Positions 21,771 through 32,555 of a DNA stretch of 64,000 nucleotides are shown here, one piece after another. Position 1 is the stretch's first letter; each line of letters begins with the position of its first letter. The stretch comes from Rhabditoides inermis. Its lineage: Eukaryota > Nematoda > Chromadorea > Rhabditida > Rhabditidae. Position numbers and translations under genes: made by a program. Where the stretch lies: contig CAWZYM010000272.1 in NCBI GenBank assembly GCA_963966185.1, forward strand, positions 1 to 64,000, read 5' to 3'. The notes beneath the pieces are model-generated. The model did not search any database. It saw only the letters and a list, made by a program, of their open reading frames with translations, and was not told the DNA's origin.

Positions 21771-23023
21771 TCGCCCAGGCAGGGCTATATAAAATTTGCT
21801 ATGGCGTATGTTTCTTTGTCCGGGCACATATCTCAAGACTCAAAAGTTCAAATCTTGTCAACTCGGTACGTTTTGATGGGTCCCTTGACCACACGGTCAC
21901 CGCTCAGATTCATCCACCTAGCTCACCTGCACAGGTAGATACACCTGAAAATATCGATTTTTCGAGCACTTTTCACTTTTGAGTCACAATAACTTTTCCC
22001 ACAAACATGATACAGTACTGACCCTTTCACTAAAGACACCTTAGGTCCTGAGTACCTGCCAGGTACCATCTCACCTGTCGCCTCTCACCTGTCACCTGAG
22101 ATAAATTAACATAAACTTCAAATTTCACTTTACGACCCCGTAATTTTCGTCTAGATGAGAGTTGACACCTGGATTTTCTTATTTAATTATCACTACCGTG
22201 ATACCTTCATTCAAGAATTATTTCAGATTTTTAATTTATGTTTCAATTTTAATTAATTATTCAATTTTCGTCTTTTTAATACTGAAAAATGTTCTAAAAT
22301 TAATACCTCAGTTGGTTTTCAAGGAAGAAGGTTCATACTTGGTACAAGTAACAAGTAAATAATTACAATTTTTTAGGTAAACAACTTCGGTAAACAAGTA
22401 AACAAAAAAAGTAAACAACTCCAAATCTCCTGATTTTGATGTATAATCGATACTAAATCATTTGGAGAGTTACATAGTAGTGTTTACAAGTTAGGTAAAC
22501 AAGTAAACAAAGTTGTAAACAACTCCAAAACCCTAGATTTTCATATCTGAAGTGTACTAGACTTGATGGAGAGTTCATATCTGATGTTTACATGATAAGT
22601 AAACAAGTAAACAAAGTTGTAAATAACTCCAAAACTAGAGATTTTGATATCTAAAGTGTACTAGACTTGATGGAGAGTTCATATCTGATGTTTACATGAT
22701 AAATAAACAAGTAAACAAAGTTGTAATCAACTCCAAAACTTGAGATTTCGATGTTTGATGTAAACTAGACCCAACGGAGAGTTCATATCTAATGTTTACA
22801 AGTCATGTAAACAAATAAACAAAAATTTAAACAACTATAAAACTTGAGATTTCCATATCTGATGTGTACTAGAGCTGTAGTAGAGTTAAGATTAGAAGTT
22901 TTGATGATTTGACGCGGAGAGGCGAGCGCGCCGAAGGCGCGCGAGCCTCGAAGCGCAGTGCGGCGGCGAAGCCGCCGCCACTAGCGGGCCGGAGGCGAGC
23001 GAAGCGAGCCTCCGGCCCGCTAG
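21771..23023 (+). mobile_element. Helitron-like element H2, directly abutting H1
   Basis: Begins TCGCCCAGGCAGGGCTATAT at the base after the CTAG of H1. Its 3' part matches H1 closely (GAGTACCTGCCAGGTACC, the GTAAACAA array, the three hairpins) and it ends in CTAG. It is shorter than H1 through loss of about 0.8 kb of 5' interior. Confidence 0.75.
22376..22870 (+). repeat. about 110-bp tandem units with paired GTAAACAA motifs (H2)
   Basis: Five units built like those in H1, spaced at about 22380, 22496, 22598, 22708 and 22806. Later units are more diverged. Confidence 0.75.
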
Positions 23024-24382
23024 TCCCCCATTGAGACTAATATTTGCTATGGTGTGTGTCTGTCCGTCATTCTTTCCGGAGAGATAACTCTTTTCAAAGT
23101 CTACTCTAACTACTCATTCTTTCTAGAAAGTTTCTTCAATACCTGAGAACGCAAAATTCCAAATATCTCGTCAATAGCGATCTCCTAATCATAGTTATCA
23201 CCTAATCTCTTAACTATGGAGAAAAATTTCAAAATACTTCAATTAGAACCAACTTTGGAGAGTAGGTGAATCGACCTAGAAAAAGTCGATAGCCGCGATA
23301 CCAGCTGCCTGTGACCTCATCTTCATGCCCAAATAAGCGAATGTACCCAAAATGCACCCAAAATTCATGATCTTAGATTTCTCTAAAAATTGAACAGAAG
23401 AAAGATTACGTATAATAGATTATAGAAACTGGTTTCCTTTTTTGAAAAGTCACCAAATATGGCGAATATGATCGACTTTTCGTACAGACGAGATAGAGGG
23501 TCCAATTTGTAAACTTAAGCTTTTATGGGCAAAAAAGCCCTTCTGTCCAAGTTTCAGATCGATCGGACTTTGTCTTCATACATTAGACATTTTCTGAGCG
23601 CGCGTTACTTGCTGGGGTCGCGCCCACCGGATTGCTCGCTACCAGCCGCCAGGTCAACCGATCGATACCGAATAGTTGGCATTCGCAATCACTGACCCAT
23701 AACCACTCATTTGTGTCTTTTTTTGATAGGAATATGTCTAAATATAACAAGAATGAATTGAGTCAGTGGAAAAAAAACAAAATTTCTATCTTCAACGAAC
23801 ATTTTTGACAAAACGAAACGTTAAAGGTTGAAAGTTAAGTAAAATGTTTCTAGACGTCAATAGATAGTGTTTTATAACAATCAAATCAACCTCAAACTGT
23901 TTCAAACTCCTTCACACGTGCGCACAACGTGTTAGGGCGCGCCAGCCGGCTTCTTTTCTCGAAGTCATTGTAGACGTAATATAGATCTGTGTACTGTATA
24001 TTTTTTCAGTTGAAAGTAAGTTTTGAGTTTATTACCTGTACTCTTGTACATATTCAGCCTGAAATTCCGCTTTTCGATGCAGTACAGTGTCGAGTGGCAG
24101 TGAGGTGAGGTGAGAATCGAGTTCACCTTACATGTCATTTGGCAAGCACAGGCGATAAAATTATATTTTCAGAACGTAAGAGAGTAGACAGTAGGGAAAA
24201 AAGACAGTAGATAAGAGATTAGTACTTTCTGTTTAAAAAAAGTTTTTACATAACTGTCTCTCGAAAGTCGCAGTGACTACTGCAGATGTGAGAATAGAAG
24301 AGTAGACAGAAAGTGTCATAGTACTGTCTCTAGAAAGTTGTTGTCACCGATGCAGAGACGTGAGAATAGACAAGAGAAAGAC

Positions 24383-24429
<47 letters not shown>

Positions 24430-25012
24430 GAGAGGAGGGAGGAGAAGGAGGGAAGAGAGAGAGTAGGCATAACTGTCTCTCGAAAGTCGCAGTGACTGCT
24501 GCAGACGTGAGAGTAGAAGAGTAGACAGAAGGTGCCATAGTACTGTCTCCAGAAAATTGTTGTCACCGATGCGGAGACGTGAGAATAGACAAGAGAGAGA
24601 AAGATGGGGAGAGAGAGAGAGAGAAGGTAGGAGAGAGAAAAGAGGAGAAAGAAGGGAGAGTAGACATAACTGTCTTTCGAAAGTCGCAGTGATAGTGATT
24701 ACTGCAGATGTGAGAGTGAGAGTGGAAGAGGTGACGAAAGGTGGAAGTAGACAGAAGAAGACATAGTAATAGTAATGTATCTAGAAAGTTTTTGTCACAT
24801 TGAAAGAAAAAGATGCAGTAGACAAACAAGAGCATATGTAGTATTAGTATTGTCTCTAGAAAGTTGACAGTAGAGTAGACAATAGAGAATATAATACTGT
24901 TTCTAGAGAATATAATACTGAGAGAGAAAGAGAAAGAGAGAAAGAGATAGCGAGACAGTGGTAGAGGGAGAAGAGAGAGAGGAGAGATAGGGGAAAGTAG
25001 AACTGTGTCGAG

Positions 25013-25057
<45 letters not shown>

Positions 25058-25421
25058 TTAGAAAAGACAAAAAATTAAGCTACATATACAAAATACAAAG
25101 AACTTGAACACTTCAACTACAACCCTTGCGTGTATAGTTCTATGCTTGCAATAAGTTGCGCGCGGTGGGGTAGATCAGAGGAAGACGGAGACTCAGCTCT
25201 TGGCAATAGCGCGCAAATCAAGAGAGACAGACGGTTATGGCACCGTATTTCGAACTGCAAGCGAGGTAGATCGGAAACTATCGCTCTGGCGCAGAGTATA
25301 TGTTACTTCGCAAGAGTCATTGGAGAGCAATCAAATATCAAACATGCAAGACGAACTATTCTTTTATTTTCTTTTTCGTATACCTAGTGCGTAGGCGCGC
25401 GACAGCGCGCCGGAGCGCTAG
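23024..25421 (+). mobile_element. Helitron-like element H3, directly abutting H2
   Basis: Begins TCCCCCATTGAGACTAATAT then TTGCTATGG at the base after the CTAG of H2. It ends with the hairpin GGCGCGC-GACA-GCGCGCC, six bases, then CTAG at 25418-25421, the textbook Helitron 3' arrangement. The interior is unrelated to H1/H2 and has several GA-rich blocks. No coding frame. Confidence 0.65.
24240..24870. repeat. three diverged repeats with GA microsatellites
   Basis: The phrase ACTGTCTCTCGAAAGTCGCAG then TGACTACTGCAGA recurs at about 24250, 24470 and 24670. Each is followed by AGTAGACAGAAG and a GA tract. A further (GA)n lies at 25012-25050. Confidence 0.7.
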
Positions 25422-25670
25422 TCCTCTACCAACACATCTTCTATGGAAGTAGAAGTCTACGTCTTTTCTCAAGATTTTTTTTATCATCAAGTTACAGCTC
25501 GCCAAGTCATTTGAAAAGTACCAGTACGCTAATTACTCGCTAAGCCGGTGCATTTCCACGTAAATCTATCCAAAAAAAGTAAGTTGTGTTTGACATTTGC
25601 TCAAAAATACATTCACAAAACTATTATTCAAAAACATGTCGACCAAAAGTTTACGTGCGACAATCAGCAT
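25422..25670 (+). mobile_element. possible start of a fourth Helitron-like element (H4)
   Basis: TCCTCTACCAACACATCTTC then TATGGAAG follows directly after the CTAG of H3 and keeps the TC start and the CTATGG phrase found in the other three. No matching 3' end is seen before the LINE at 25.67 kb, so H4 would be truncated, or this is host sequence. Confidence 0.35.
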
Positions 25671-25929
25671 AATAATAATAATAATAGTTTATCCATATGT
25701 TATCAATCATCAAACAGCACAAACATCCTAGTACCGGTTAAGAACAAAGGGTGGTTTGGCAGAGCGATGACTGCGACAGAACCTTTTGACACCCAAAACG
25801 TGTATAGAAAAGGTCTGTCAATCTTAGAAACGGATGCAAGAACTTCTGAAGTTAGTAGAGAGAGAAAGCCAACTACGTCAGGACACTTCGTCGCCAGAGA
25901 GCAGTAAAATTACATACGAGTGGGGTCAT

Positions 25930-28688
25930 CTACAGTGAAACGTGAGCGGTTGTGTGTGAAAAATGACATAAGTTCGTTTCTGAAGTCAATCTTTTTGAAT
26001 TGGCATACTGTGGAAGAATCAAGGTTGTTCCAGTATTTTGTAACTCGATATGTAATGAAACTCTGACCAAGGACACACATGTGATTTTTAAACCATTTGA
26101 ACGCAGCGAAGCAGATCTAGCATTCGGCAAAACCAGAAGAAATGGATTTTCTGCTTTTATATGACCATAAATAAAGCTGTGGACAATTCTCAAATCTGAC
26201 AACACTCTACGAGTCCACAGTGTCTCAAGGGAAAACTTATGTAGCCGTTCCGCATATGATAGTTTAGGAGCAAGTAGTTTCGTGAACGATCTTTGCACCG
26301 CTTTAAGTTTATTACTCTGGGTGACATTGAGGGCTAAGAGAACCTCACTACCGTATTCGAGAACAGGAAGAACCTTATACTTGTAAAAATTCATAAACAG
26401 AGACTCGTTGTGGTGGAAAGCCATTCTTAAAACACCAATTCTAGACGATGCTTTCTGTATTGTTCGTTTTATATGCTCGCCAGGATTAAGGTCTTGTGTG
26501 AGTGTAATACCAAGATCCTTAATCGATTCGACACAAAGAATAGTATGACCATCGCATTTATAGATAGATTTTATTGCACCTTTGCCAAAATGTATCACAT
26601 TGCACTTAGCAGTCGACAATGACAGTTGCCGCTCGTCAAGCCAATGGAATACACTATGCAAATCAGATTCAAGTAGATCGTGGAAGTTTATTATGTTTTG
26701 AGGAATAGACAACTTCATGTCATCTGCATAGAGATAGTACGAGCAGTGCTTTATAACAGAGCCGATTCCATTAATGTAAATCATGAAAAGTAATGGTCCT
26801 ACAACACTTCCTTGGGGAACACCACTCAATACGGGAATCCAGTCAGATAGGCATGTACCCACTCTAACCGACTGAGTTCTTCCCGAGAGAAATAGTTGCA
26901 ACCAGTACAGTGTTTTGCCATCTATCTTATAAGATCTACAAACTTCCATTAAACGCCTATGTACTACTGAATCAAAGGCTTACTTGATATCGAGATAAAT
27001 CGAATCAACTGCTACTTTTTTGACAAGTGAGAAACTAAATATCCAACATAATCAACCATTTGACTAGTCGTACCTCTTCCGTCAAGAAACCCATGTTGTT
27101 GTTTATTGACTATTCCATATTTCCAGAGATGTGCACGTATGTTATAGCAAAGCATTCTTTCGAACACTCTACTAACACAACATGTAAGAGTTATAGGTCT
27201 ATAGTTGGTACATTTGCTTTTATCACCACTTTTAAATACCGGCACTACGATTCCCTTTCTCCATATTTCAGGTATAACACCATTATGAAAACAATCCGAG
27301 AATATCAATGAGAGAGGGTGTGCAATAACAGTTGCCAACGATTGCAGTACTATTGATGGAATTTCGTCCGGGCCTTGTGATATTTTTCGTTTAGTCCTTT
27401 TCAAATATTCATACACACAATGTGGGCTGAAGTCGACCTCAGAGATAGACTGGGCTCCAGGATAGTCAGGTAGATGGAATGGTTTGTTATTATCACGCGA
27501 AAATACAGATGAGAAGAACTCATTGAATAGAGTTGCTCTCTCTGAATCTCCCGATACTACACTGCCCGTACTATCTGTTAGATCTGGTATGGGGTCTACC
27601 GGTGTTAATTTAGATTTGATATATTGCCAGTATCTCGCAGGAGAGGAACTCTTGAGAATAAACTCTTCTCTCTCACGTACGCATTCTTTCACAGCTATGC
27701 GATACTCTTTGAGGAGACGTTTATAGTTCTCTATATCCTGCGTGGTACCGGAAGATTTCTGCTGCGCGTGTAACCTTCTCACTCTATTTTTCAGCTTTGA
27801 CAGCCATTTTGGAAACTTTGGAGAGTGATCTTGTAGCACTGTAACTGTAGGAATACGGTATCGCATTGCATCTTTTATGATATCACAGAAGCGTTGGTAT
27901 TTGTCATTTATGTTCGTCAACATGGAGAATTCGGTAGACCAATCAACTAGCGCTAAATCTTGATTCATGGCACCGTAATCTCCTGTTCAAAAATCGAATA
28001 CCGTCTTCTTGAACGTTCGCAGCGGATTGCAGCGCGTGTTAAATTCTGCCTCGACCGAACAATGGTCAGAATATGCTATCCCCAAGCGAACATTTTTCAA
28101 AAGAGTTCGGTCCGAGGTGAGAATTATATCTAGAACGTTATTTCCGCGCGTCGGTTCTAGGACTAACTGATATAAACCCGAGGAATTGCAATAGTCTAGA
28201 AAACTCTGTGACAGAGAAGAGTCTGATGCCTGCGATTCCCACCGTATTCCAGGGAAGTTTAGATCACCAGCCATGAGAAGAGTGCCTTTAGGTTTTAAAT
28301 CATCCATGAACTTAGGAACAAAGGTGCGATCGTCTCCAGGTGGTCTATACACACCGACTATAACACACTCGCGCTTGTCTATCAAAACACGAACGGCTAC
28401 TGCATCGAATGAGGGACACGTGTGGGCCGCGAGTAGTTTATGCTTTATGCGCGCGGGTATGCAAATGAGTGCGCCGCCACCACCCTTGTGAGAGCGAGAG
28501 ACCGAGTGACATGTGTAATTGGGAAAAGATGGGACTGGGTCAGATCGACTCAGCCAAGTTTCACACACAACCAGTATTGAAAGGGGATTAAGGGACAAGT
28601 AATGCGAAAGTAAATGTAACTTATTACGAATGGAACGAATATTGCACGAAAGAAGGCTCACTATATTGCTCTCTGTACATCTAGACAT
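25930..28688 (-). pseudogene. LINE ORF2: APE endonuclease plus reverse transcriptase, two stops
   Basis: Endonuclease: LLSCNIRSIRNKLHLL, VCETWL, GVYRPPGDD, GDLNFPGI, LDIILTSDR and AYSDHCSVE, in order. Reverse transcriptase: KSGDKSKCTNYRPITLTCCV, QHGFLDGRGTT, SGVPQGSVVGPLL and the catalytic YADD (YLYADDMKLS). A TGA separates the domains after KKTVFDF, and a TAA falls in the normally invariant DxxKAFD motif (DIK-stop-AFDSVVH) at about 26.97 kb. Both are single-codon lesions in an otherwise open frame, so the copy is young but inactive. Confidence 0.85.
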
Positions 28689-29547
28689 TTGAAGTGCTAC
28701 CGTCCGCGATCAACCCTCCCTCCCCACCTCCTCCTTCAGCTCCGGCAACCGAGTCCGCGACCGCCGATCCACTTGCCGCACCGCCCGATGCACTCTTCCA
28801 GTAGTACAGATGCTCAATCGACAGATCACGGACACAATACCTAGGCGCACAAATATCATCATTAACGGAACGGACATATCTACGAAGTTGCCTGTCACGC
28901 TCCCTCTCCAGGTACGTCTGGTCGTCTCGCGCGAAGTGTCCGCCCTTGTGTCCCAGCACCGTCTTGACTTCCTTCTTGTGGGCTTGGTCTCGGAGAACCA
29001 CCTTGATCGGCCTGTAGCCGCTCTTCGTCTCGTCCTTCTTGATCGGCACGCGGAAAGCTTCGACAATGTTCGCCGAGGGCAGTCCGTTCTCCTCGAGTAT
29101 GGTCTTCAAATCCGTCGTCAGCTGCTCCTTGGTCTCTCCGTCCAGCTCCGGCCTCCCAATCAACACGATGCGCGAGTCTTTCTTGTCTTTCTCACGATCC
29201 GCCTTCATTTTGCCAGAGCGCACGTACTCCTCGAATTCGGGGTGACGCGGCGCACGAGCGACAACGTGCGACAGGTTGTACACGTCGAAGCTCTTCTTCA
29301 CGATCGTCTTCTCGATGTTCTGCTCCTTGTTCTGCTCGTTCTCGTCGCGCACGTTTTATTTCTCCACCAGCGACTCCAAATGCAGGGCGATGATTCTTGA
29401 TTGATTCTCGATGGTCGCCGACTGCGACTTGAGCGTCTCGGATTGCATCTTGATAGTGTCCATCTGCTCGGCCACCAGTTTCTTCACCTTCGTCAGTTCA
29501 GCCACCGTCTGATAGTAGGCCGTCTTGTAATCGTCGGGTTCATGCAT
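28681..29547 (-). CDS. LINE ORF1 region (coiled coil and basic domain, split in two frames)
   Basis: A 63-aa coiled-coil frame (29547-29356: TVAELTKVKKLVAEQMDTIK, then heptad-like SETLKSQSATIENQS) ends at a stop and is followed by a 223-aa frame (29352-28681). The latter has SRIVLIGRPELDGETKEQL, IVEAFRVPIKKDE, RPIKVVLRDQAHKKEV and YLERERDRQLRRYVRS, resembling the RRM-like RNA-binding core of LINE ORF1 proteins, and ends in a Gly/Ala-rich tail. One indel or stop between them probably broke a single ORF1. Confidence 0.7.
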
Positions 29548-29649
29548 TGTGCCGACGCAACCGCACGCGAGATGAAAGGAACGGGGAATGAAAGAGCATC
29601 TCTCTGAACGTTTTCTTCCACTTTCTTTTCGCTATCAAGTACCCTACAT

Positions 29650-29760
29650 ATTTTTTTGGGAGGTGGCTAGCGCAGTAGATGTGCGCGCAGCTATCAAGCG
29701 GAAGGTTTCGGGTTCAATCGATGGTTGTACGGACTCCATGTGCGTGGTTGATGAAATATT
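29650..29760 (+). mobile_element. tRNA-like SINE fragment
   Basis: A-box-like TGGCTAGCGCAGTAGATGTG and a B-box-like CGGGTTCAATCG about 50 bases later. It abuts the 5' side of the LINE. Another GGGTTCAATCC lies at about 29823. Confidence 0.4.
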
Positions 29761-31290
29761 CAAATGAGAACTGATATCACAGCCGGAAACCACGAAAAAG
29801 TATCACCTTTTTATCCGTTTCGGGTTCAATCCTCTTGGCGGTCAATGATGTACCGCTAGTCACGGTGGAGTGACGACCACCCTCACAACTTTCGTGAGCC
29901 TCTAGTCAGAAGTCTGTGACGTCATCTGATTCAAATTCATTACATTCATTGTTGGATCCCTTGTAAGCAGCTAGCAACTTGTACTCGAGAGCCTTAGGTC
30001 AGTCCCCTTATCGGCTGAGTCGACGGTTGTATAAGTGGAATCTGCTGAAAAACAAACTTTCTTAGTTTGTCAAGAAAGAAAGAAACAATTTGAATATTAA
30101 AAAGTGAATGACACAATGATGACCATGGGCACGTTTAGTGGAACAACTTGATCGAACAGAAACCAAAGAAATGTACTTTTAAAAATGTATTACCTCACGT
30201 AAGTATAATTTGAATTCTGTTTTCTGCTACATGACAAGAACGAAGTGAGCGTGTCTAATAGAAGTAATTTTTTTTTCTTCACAAAAAATCATATTCATCA
30301 CCGTTGGAACATTATGGAAATAAAAAAACACAAGACATCAGAAATAGAGTGCTTGCAACAAGTGAGCAAAATTGTGAAACCGATACTCAACACGAGTTCT
30401 AAGAAGCATAGTTTTGCTTGAAAAAACAACTGGAGTTTTTTTTAGTTAGATATAAAAACTTGTTTTCGATGTTTCTCCGATGTGAATTTAACGTGTCTCC
30501 GTTAACTTTGCGTTCTTTCTTTTCCTTTGGATACCAGTCAGTCACTTGAAGTGACAAATTCACGTATAAATGAAGTTTAGTCGATTTCCCAGTTAATTTT
30601 AATCTAAGAACTGAAAAATTGAGCCCGGAATCACACTTGAAACGCGTGTTGAAAGAATTCGAATCAGCCAAATCCGAATTGAAATTTGAGGTTCGCGCCA
30701 AACGGTCTCGCCGCGAAAAGGGGCGGAGCTTATATTCGAAACAGCCCCCGCCGCGGGGCACGAATTTTTGATCTAAAGCTGTTTTTTACTGTTTTTTTTC
30801 TATCGATAATCATCTTCTTGTATTGTGCTTATAATATATGATAGTAGCAGGACCATGTTTAGTCTGTCAAGTCACCAAAAACACTCTGGATATCTAGCAC
30901 TCTCTGTTTTCTTCTTTTCACTGTATTGTCTGCCTTATGTTGTATCAATCCACAGTATCCGCCTCTAACATATAATGTATATCGTATATTTCACTGATTT
31001 TGCGTTGCGTTGTTGTTCATGTCAAGTGGATTGCAATATGTTCATTACTATACAGTGTATATGAAGTGTTTTATAATGTATAGTTTTCAGCGTTCTGTTC
31101 TGTCATTCGCCAGTTCCGCTCCGCGTCCTCGCTCCTTGACCCAACTACCCCACCAAGTCGGTCGAGTACGGGAGCAGCTACTCCAAACCAGGTATGTATG
31201 TAACAGTTTTATTTATTCGAACCTCAGTGACAACAAGGACGATCAGGTTTATATATTTTTCAATTCTTGTTTCAAGTGCATTTATAGGGG
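29761..31290. other. no gene seen
   Basis: AT-rich with T runs. The segment 30660-30760 is GC-richer (AAAAGGGGCGGAGC, shared in kind with the interiors of the CAC-ended elements). No exon series found. Confidence 0.4.
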
Positions 31291-31295
31291 AGATT

Positions 31296-31528
31296 CACGG
31301 CGATTCACAACTCAAGAAAATCGCTAGCTCAAATCAGCCGCGACAAGCGTAGCCCCGCCCCTTTGGTCCCGAAAAAAGAGGGCGGAGCCTCGCTTGTAGC
31401 TTTTGGTCCTGTCACGATCCCAGCAGACTCTGATGTGCTTTGTGTTTTGGTAACACGCTCCGCGCGAGTCGCGCGTTTTTGTAGCGCAGCTCCGCCCACC
31501 CACAAATTATTAACTGTGAATTGCCGTG
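31296..31528. mobile_element. short CAC-ended non-autonomous DNA element, copy 3 (233 bp)
   Basis: Ends CACGGCGATTCACA and, inverted, CACGGCAATTCACAG. Flanked by AGATT on both sides (31291-31295 and 31529-31533). The interior matches copy 1 at 12.6 kb. Confidence 0.85.
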
Positions 31529-31533
31529 AGATT

Positions 31534-32045
31534 GACTGTTCGTTTATGGTGGACAATGAGACCATCTATGACGTGTGTCGCAGCAAGCTGAGCATTTCAA
31601 CGCGATCATCAGCCAGGTGTGAGGTGTGGTTTGGCGTTGGCTGTATGTGGTTGTTGAGGTGATGTCGTCTGTGACGGCTTCGCTGCGCTTCGGCGGAGCT
31701 CTGAACGCTTTCATCTCTCCCCTCATCCCTGCTGACTGTGCCCACCACGAGTCTTTCTCTGTCACTGACATCTCTACCAACGCCAACACTGCTGCCATTT
31801 TGGAGACGTGGAGTCGCGTCAATCACAAGTTCGACCTCATGTACAGCAAGCGCGCCTTCGTCCACTGGTGAGTATGGTGTACTGGTTTACTGTAGTTTGG
31901 AGGATTACTGTAGTCATGGTTATGGTTGCAGGTACGTTGGAGAGAGTATGAAGGAGGGATAGTTCACTGAGGCTCGTGAGGACGTGGCTGCTCTTGAGAA
32001 GGATTACGAGGAGGTCTCTGCTAAAGATGATGACAGCACCGGATA
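31534..32045 (+). pseudogene. decayed alpha-tubulin gene, C-terminal half
   Basis: Tubulin signatures in order: FMVDNETIYDVCRSKLSI, then [14 protein letters not shown], an SVTDIST segment, [35 protein letters not shown] and FTEAREDVAALEKDYEEV. These correspond to the nucleotide-binding core through the acidic tail of alpha-tubulin. About 80 residues are missing between SVTDIST and NTAAILETW, and substitutions are many. An in-frame TAG lies at 31960-31962, where the family has a glutamate. A 64-bp GT-AG intron (31868-31931) splits the tryptophan codon, so this is a decayed gene copy, not a processed retrocopy. The N-terminal half is absent and its upstream edge is the target duplication of the element at 31296. 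Confidence 0.85.
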
Positions 32046-32555
32046 CAAGAGGGAGAGGAGTTCTCGATTTCTCAAAAGAACCTTTTTGTACTATATTCAG
32101 ACGTTTTATGAAATAAATGTGTTTGTTCTTAGGATTTGCTTCGTATATGGTATTGCGGGAGGTCCAGGAATATTGCTGGTCACACAAAATAAAAATGCTG
32201 TCATCTCTTTTGCGCGGCTGCGCTTTACGAAATAAATACGTTTGTTCTTATTGTTGCTGTGTCTGATATGTGCTAAGGGAAGTTTGGATAGAAAATGTCT
32301 GATTTATAAATGCTACTATTGTCTTCTATCCATTTATAGCCCTTGATGCAATGAATGTTCAGCTACAGACGCGTAACAAGTGCGCACTGTCCAAGAACAT
32401 ATACCGCAACGGGATTGGACATTTCATTGCACTGTTATGTTGATCAACAGCAGCATAAATGAAAAATCTCTCTCTCTCTCTCTCCCTCTCTCCCTCTCTC
32501 TCTCTCTCTTCCCTGGATTTGCCGATTATCTCAAAAGTGTAAGTTGTCAACGAAT

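Larger units (their letters stand above)
25670..29600 (-). mobile_element. CR1/Jockey-like LINE, near full length
   Basis: Two-ORF retrotransposon on the minus strand: an ORF1 region (29547-28681), endonuclease (28688-27987) and reverse transcriptase (27968-25930), then a 3' UTR ending in an ATT-type trinucleotide tail (about 25684-25668). Only two stops interrupt ORF2. A tRNA-like segment lies just upstream at 29.65 kb. The clade call is from motif layout only. Confidence 0.85.

Noticed and set aside
28810..29400. 196-codon plus-strand frame
   Set aside because: Antisense shadow of LINE ORF1.
31363..31662. 99-codon plus-strand frame starting inside the short CAC-ended element
   Set aside because: It joins transposon sequence to the tubulin remnant by chance.
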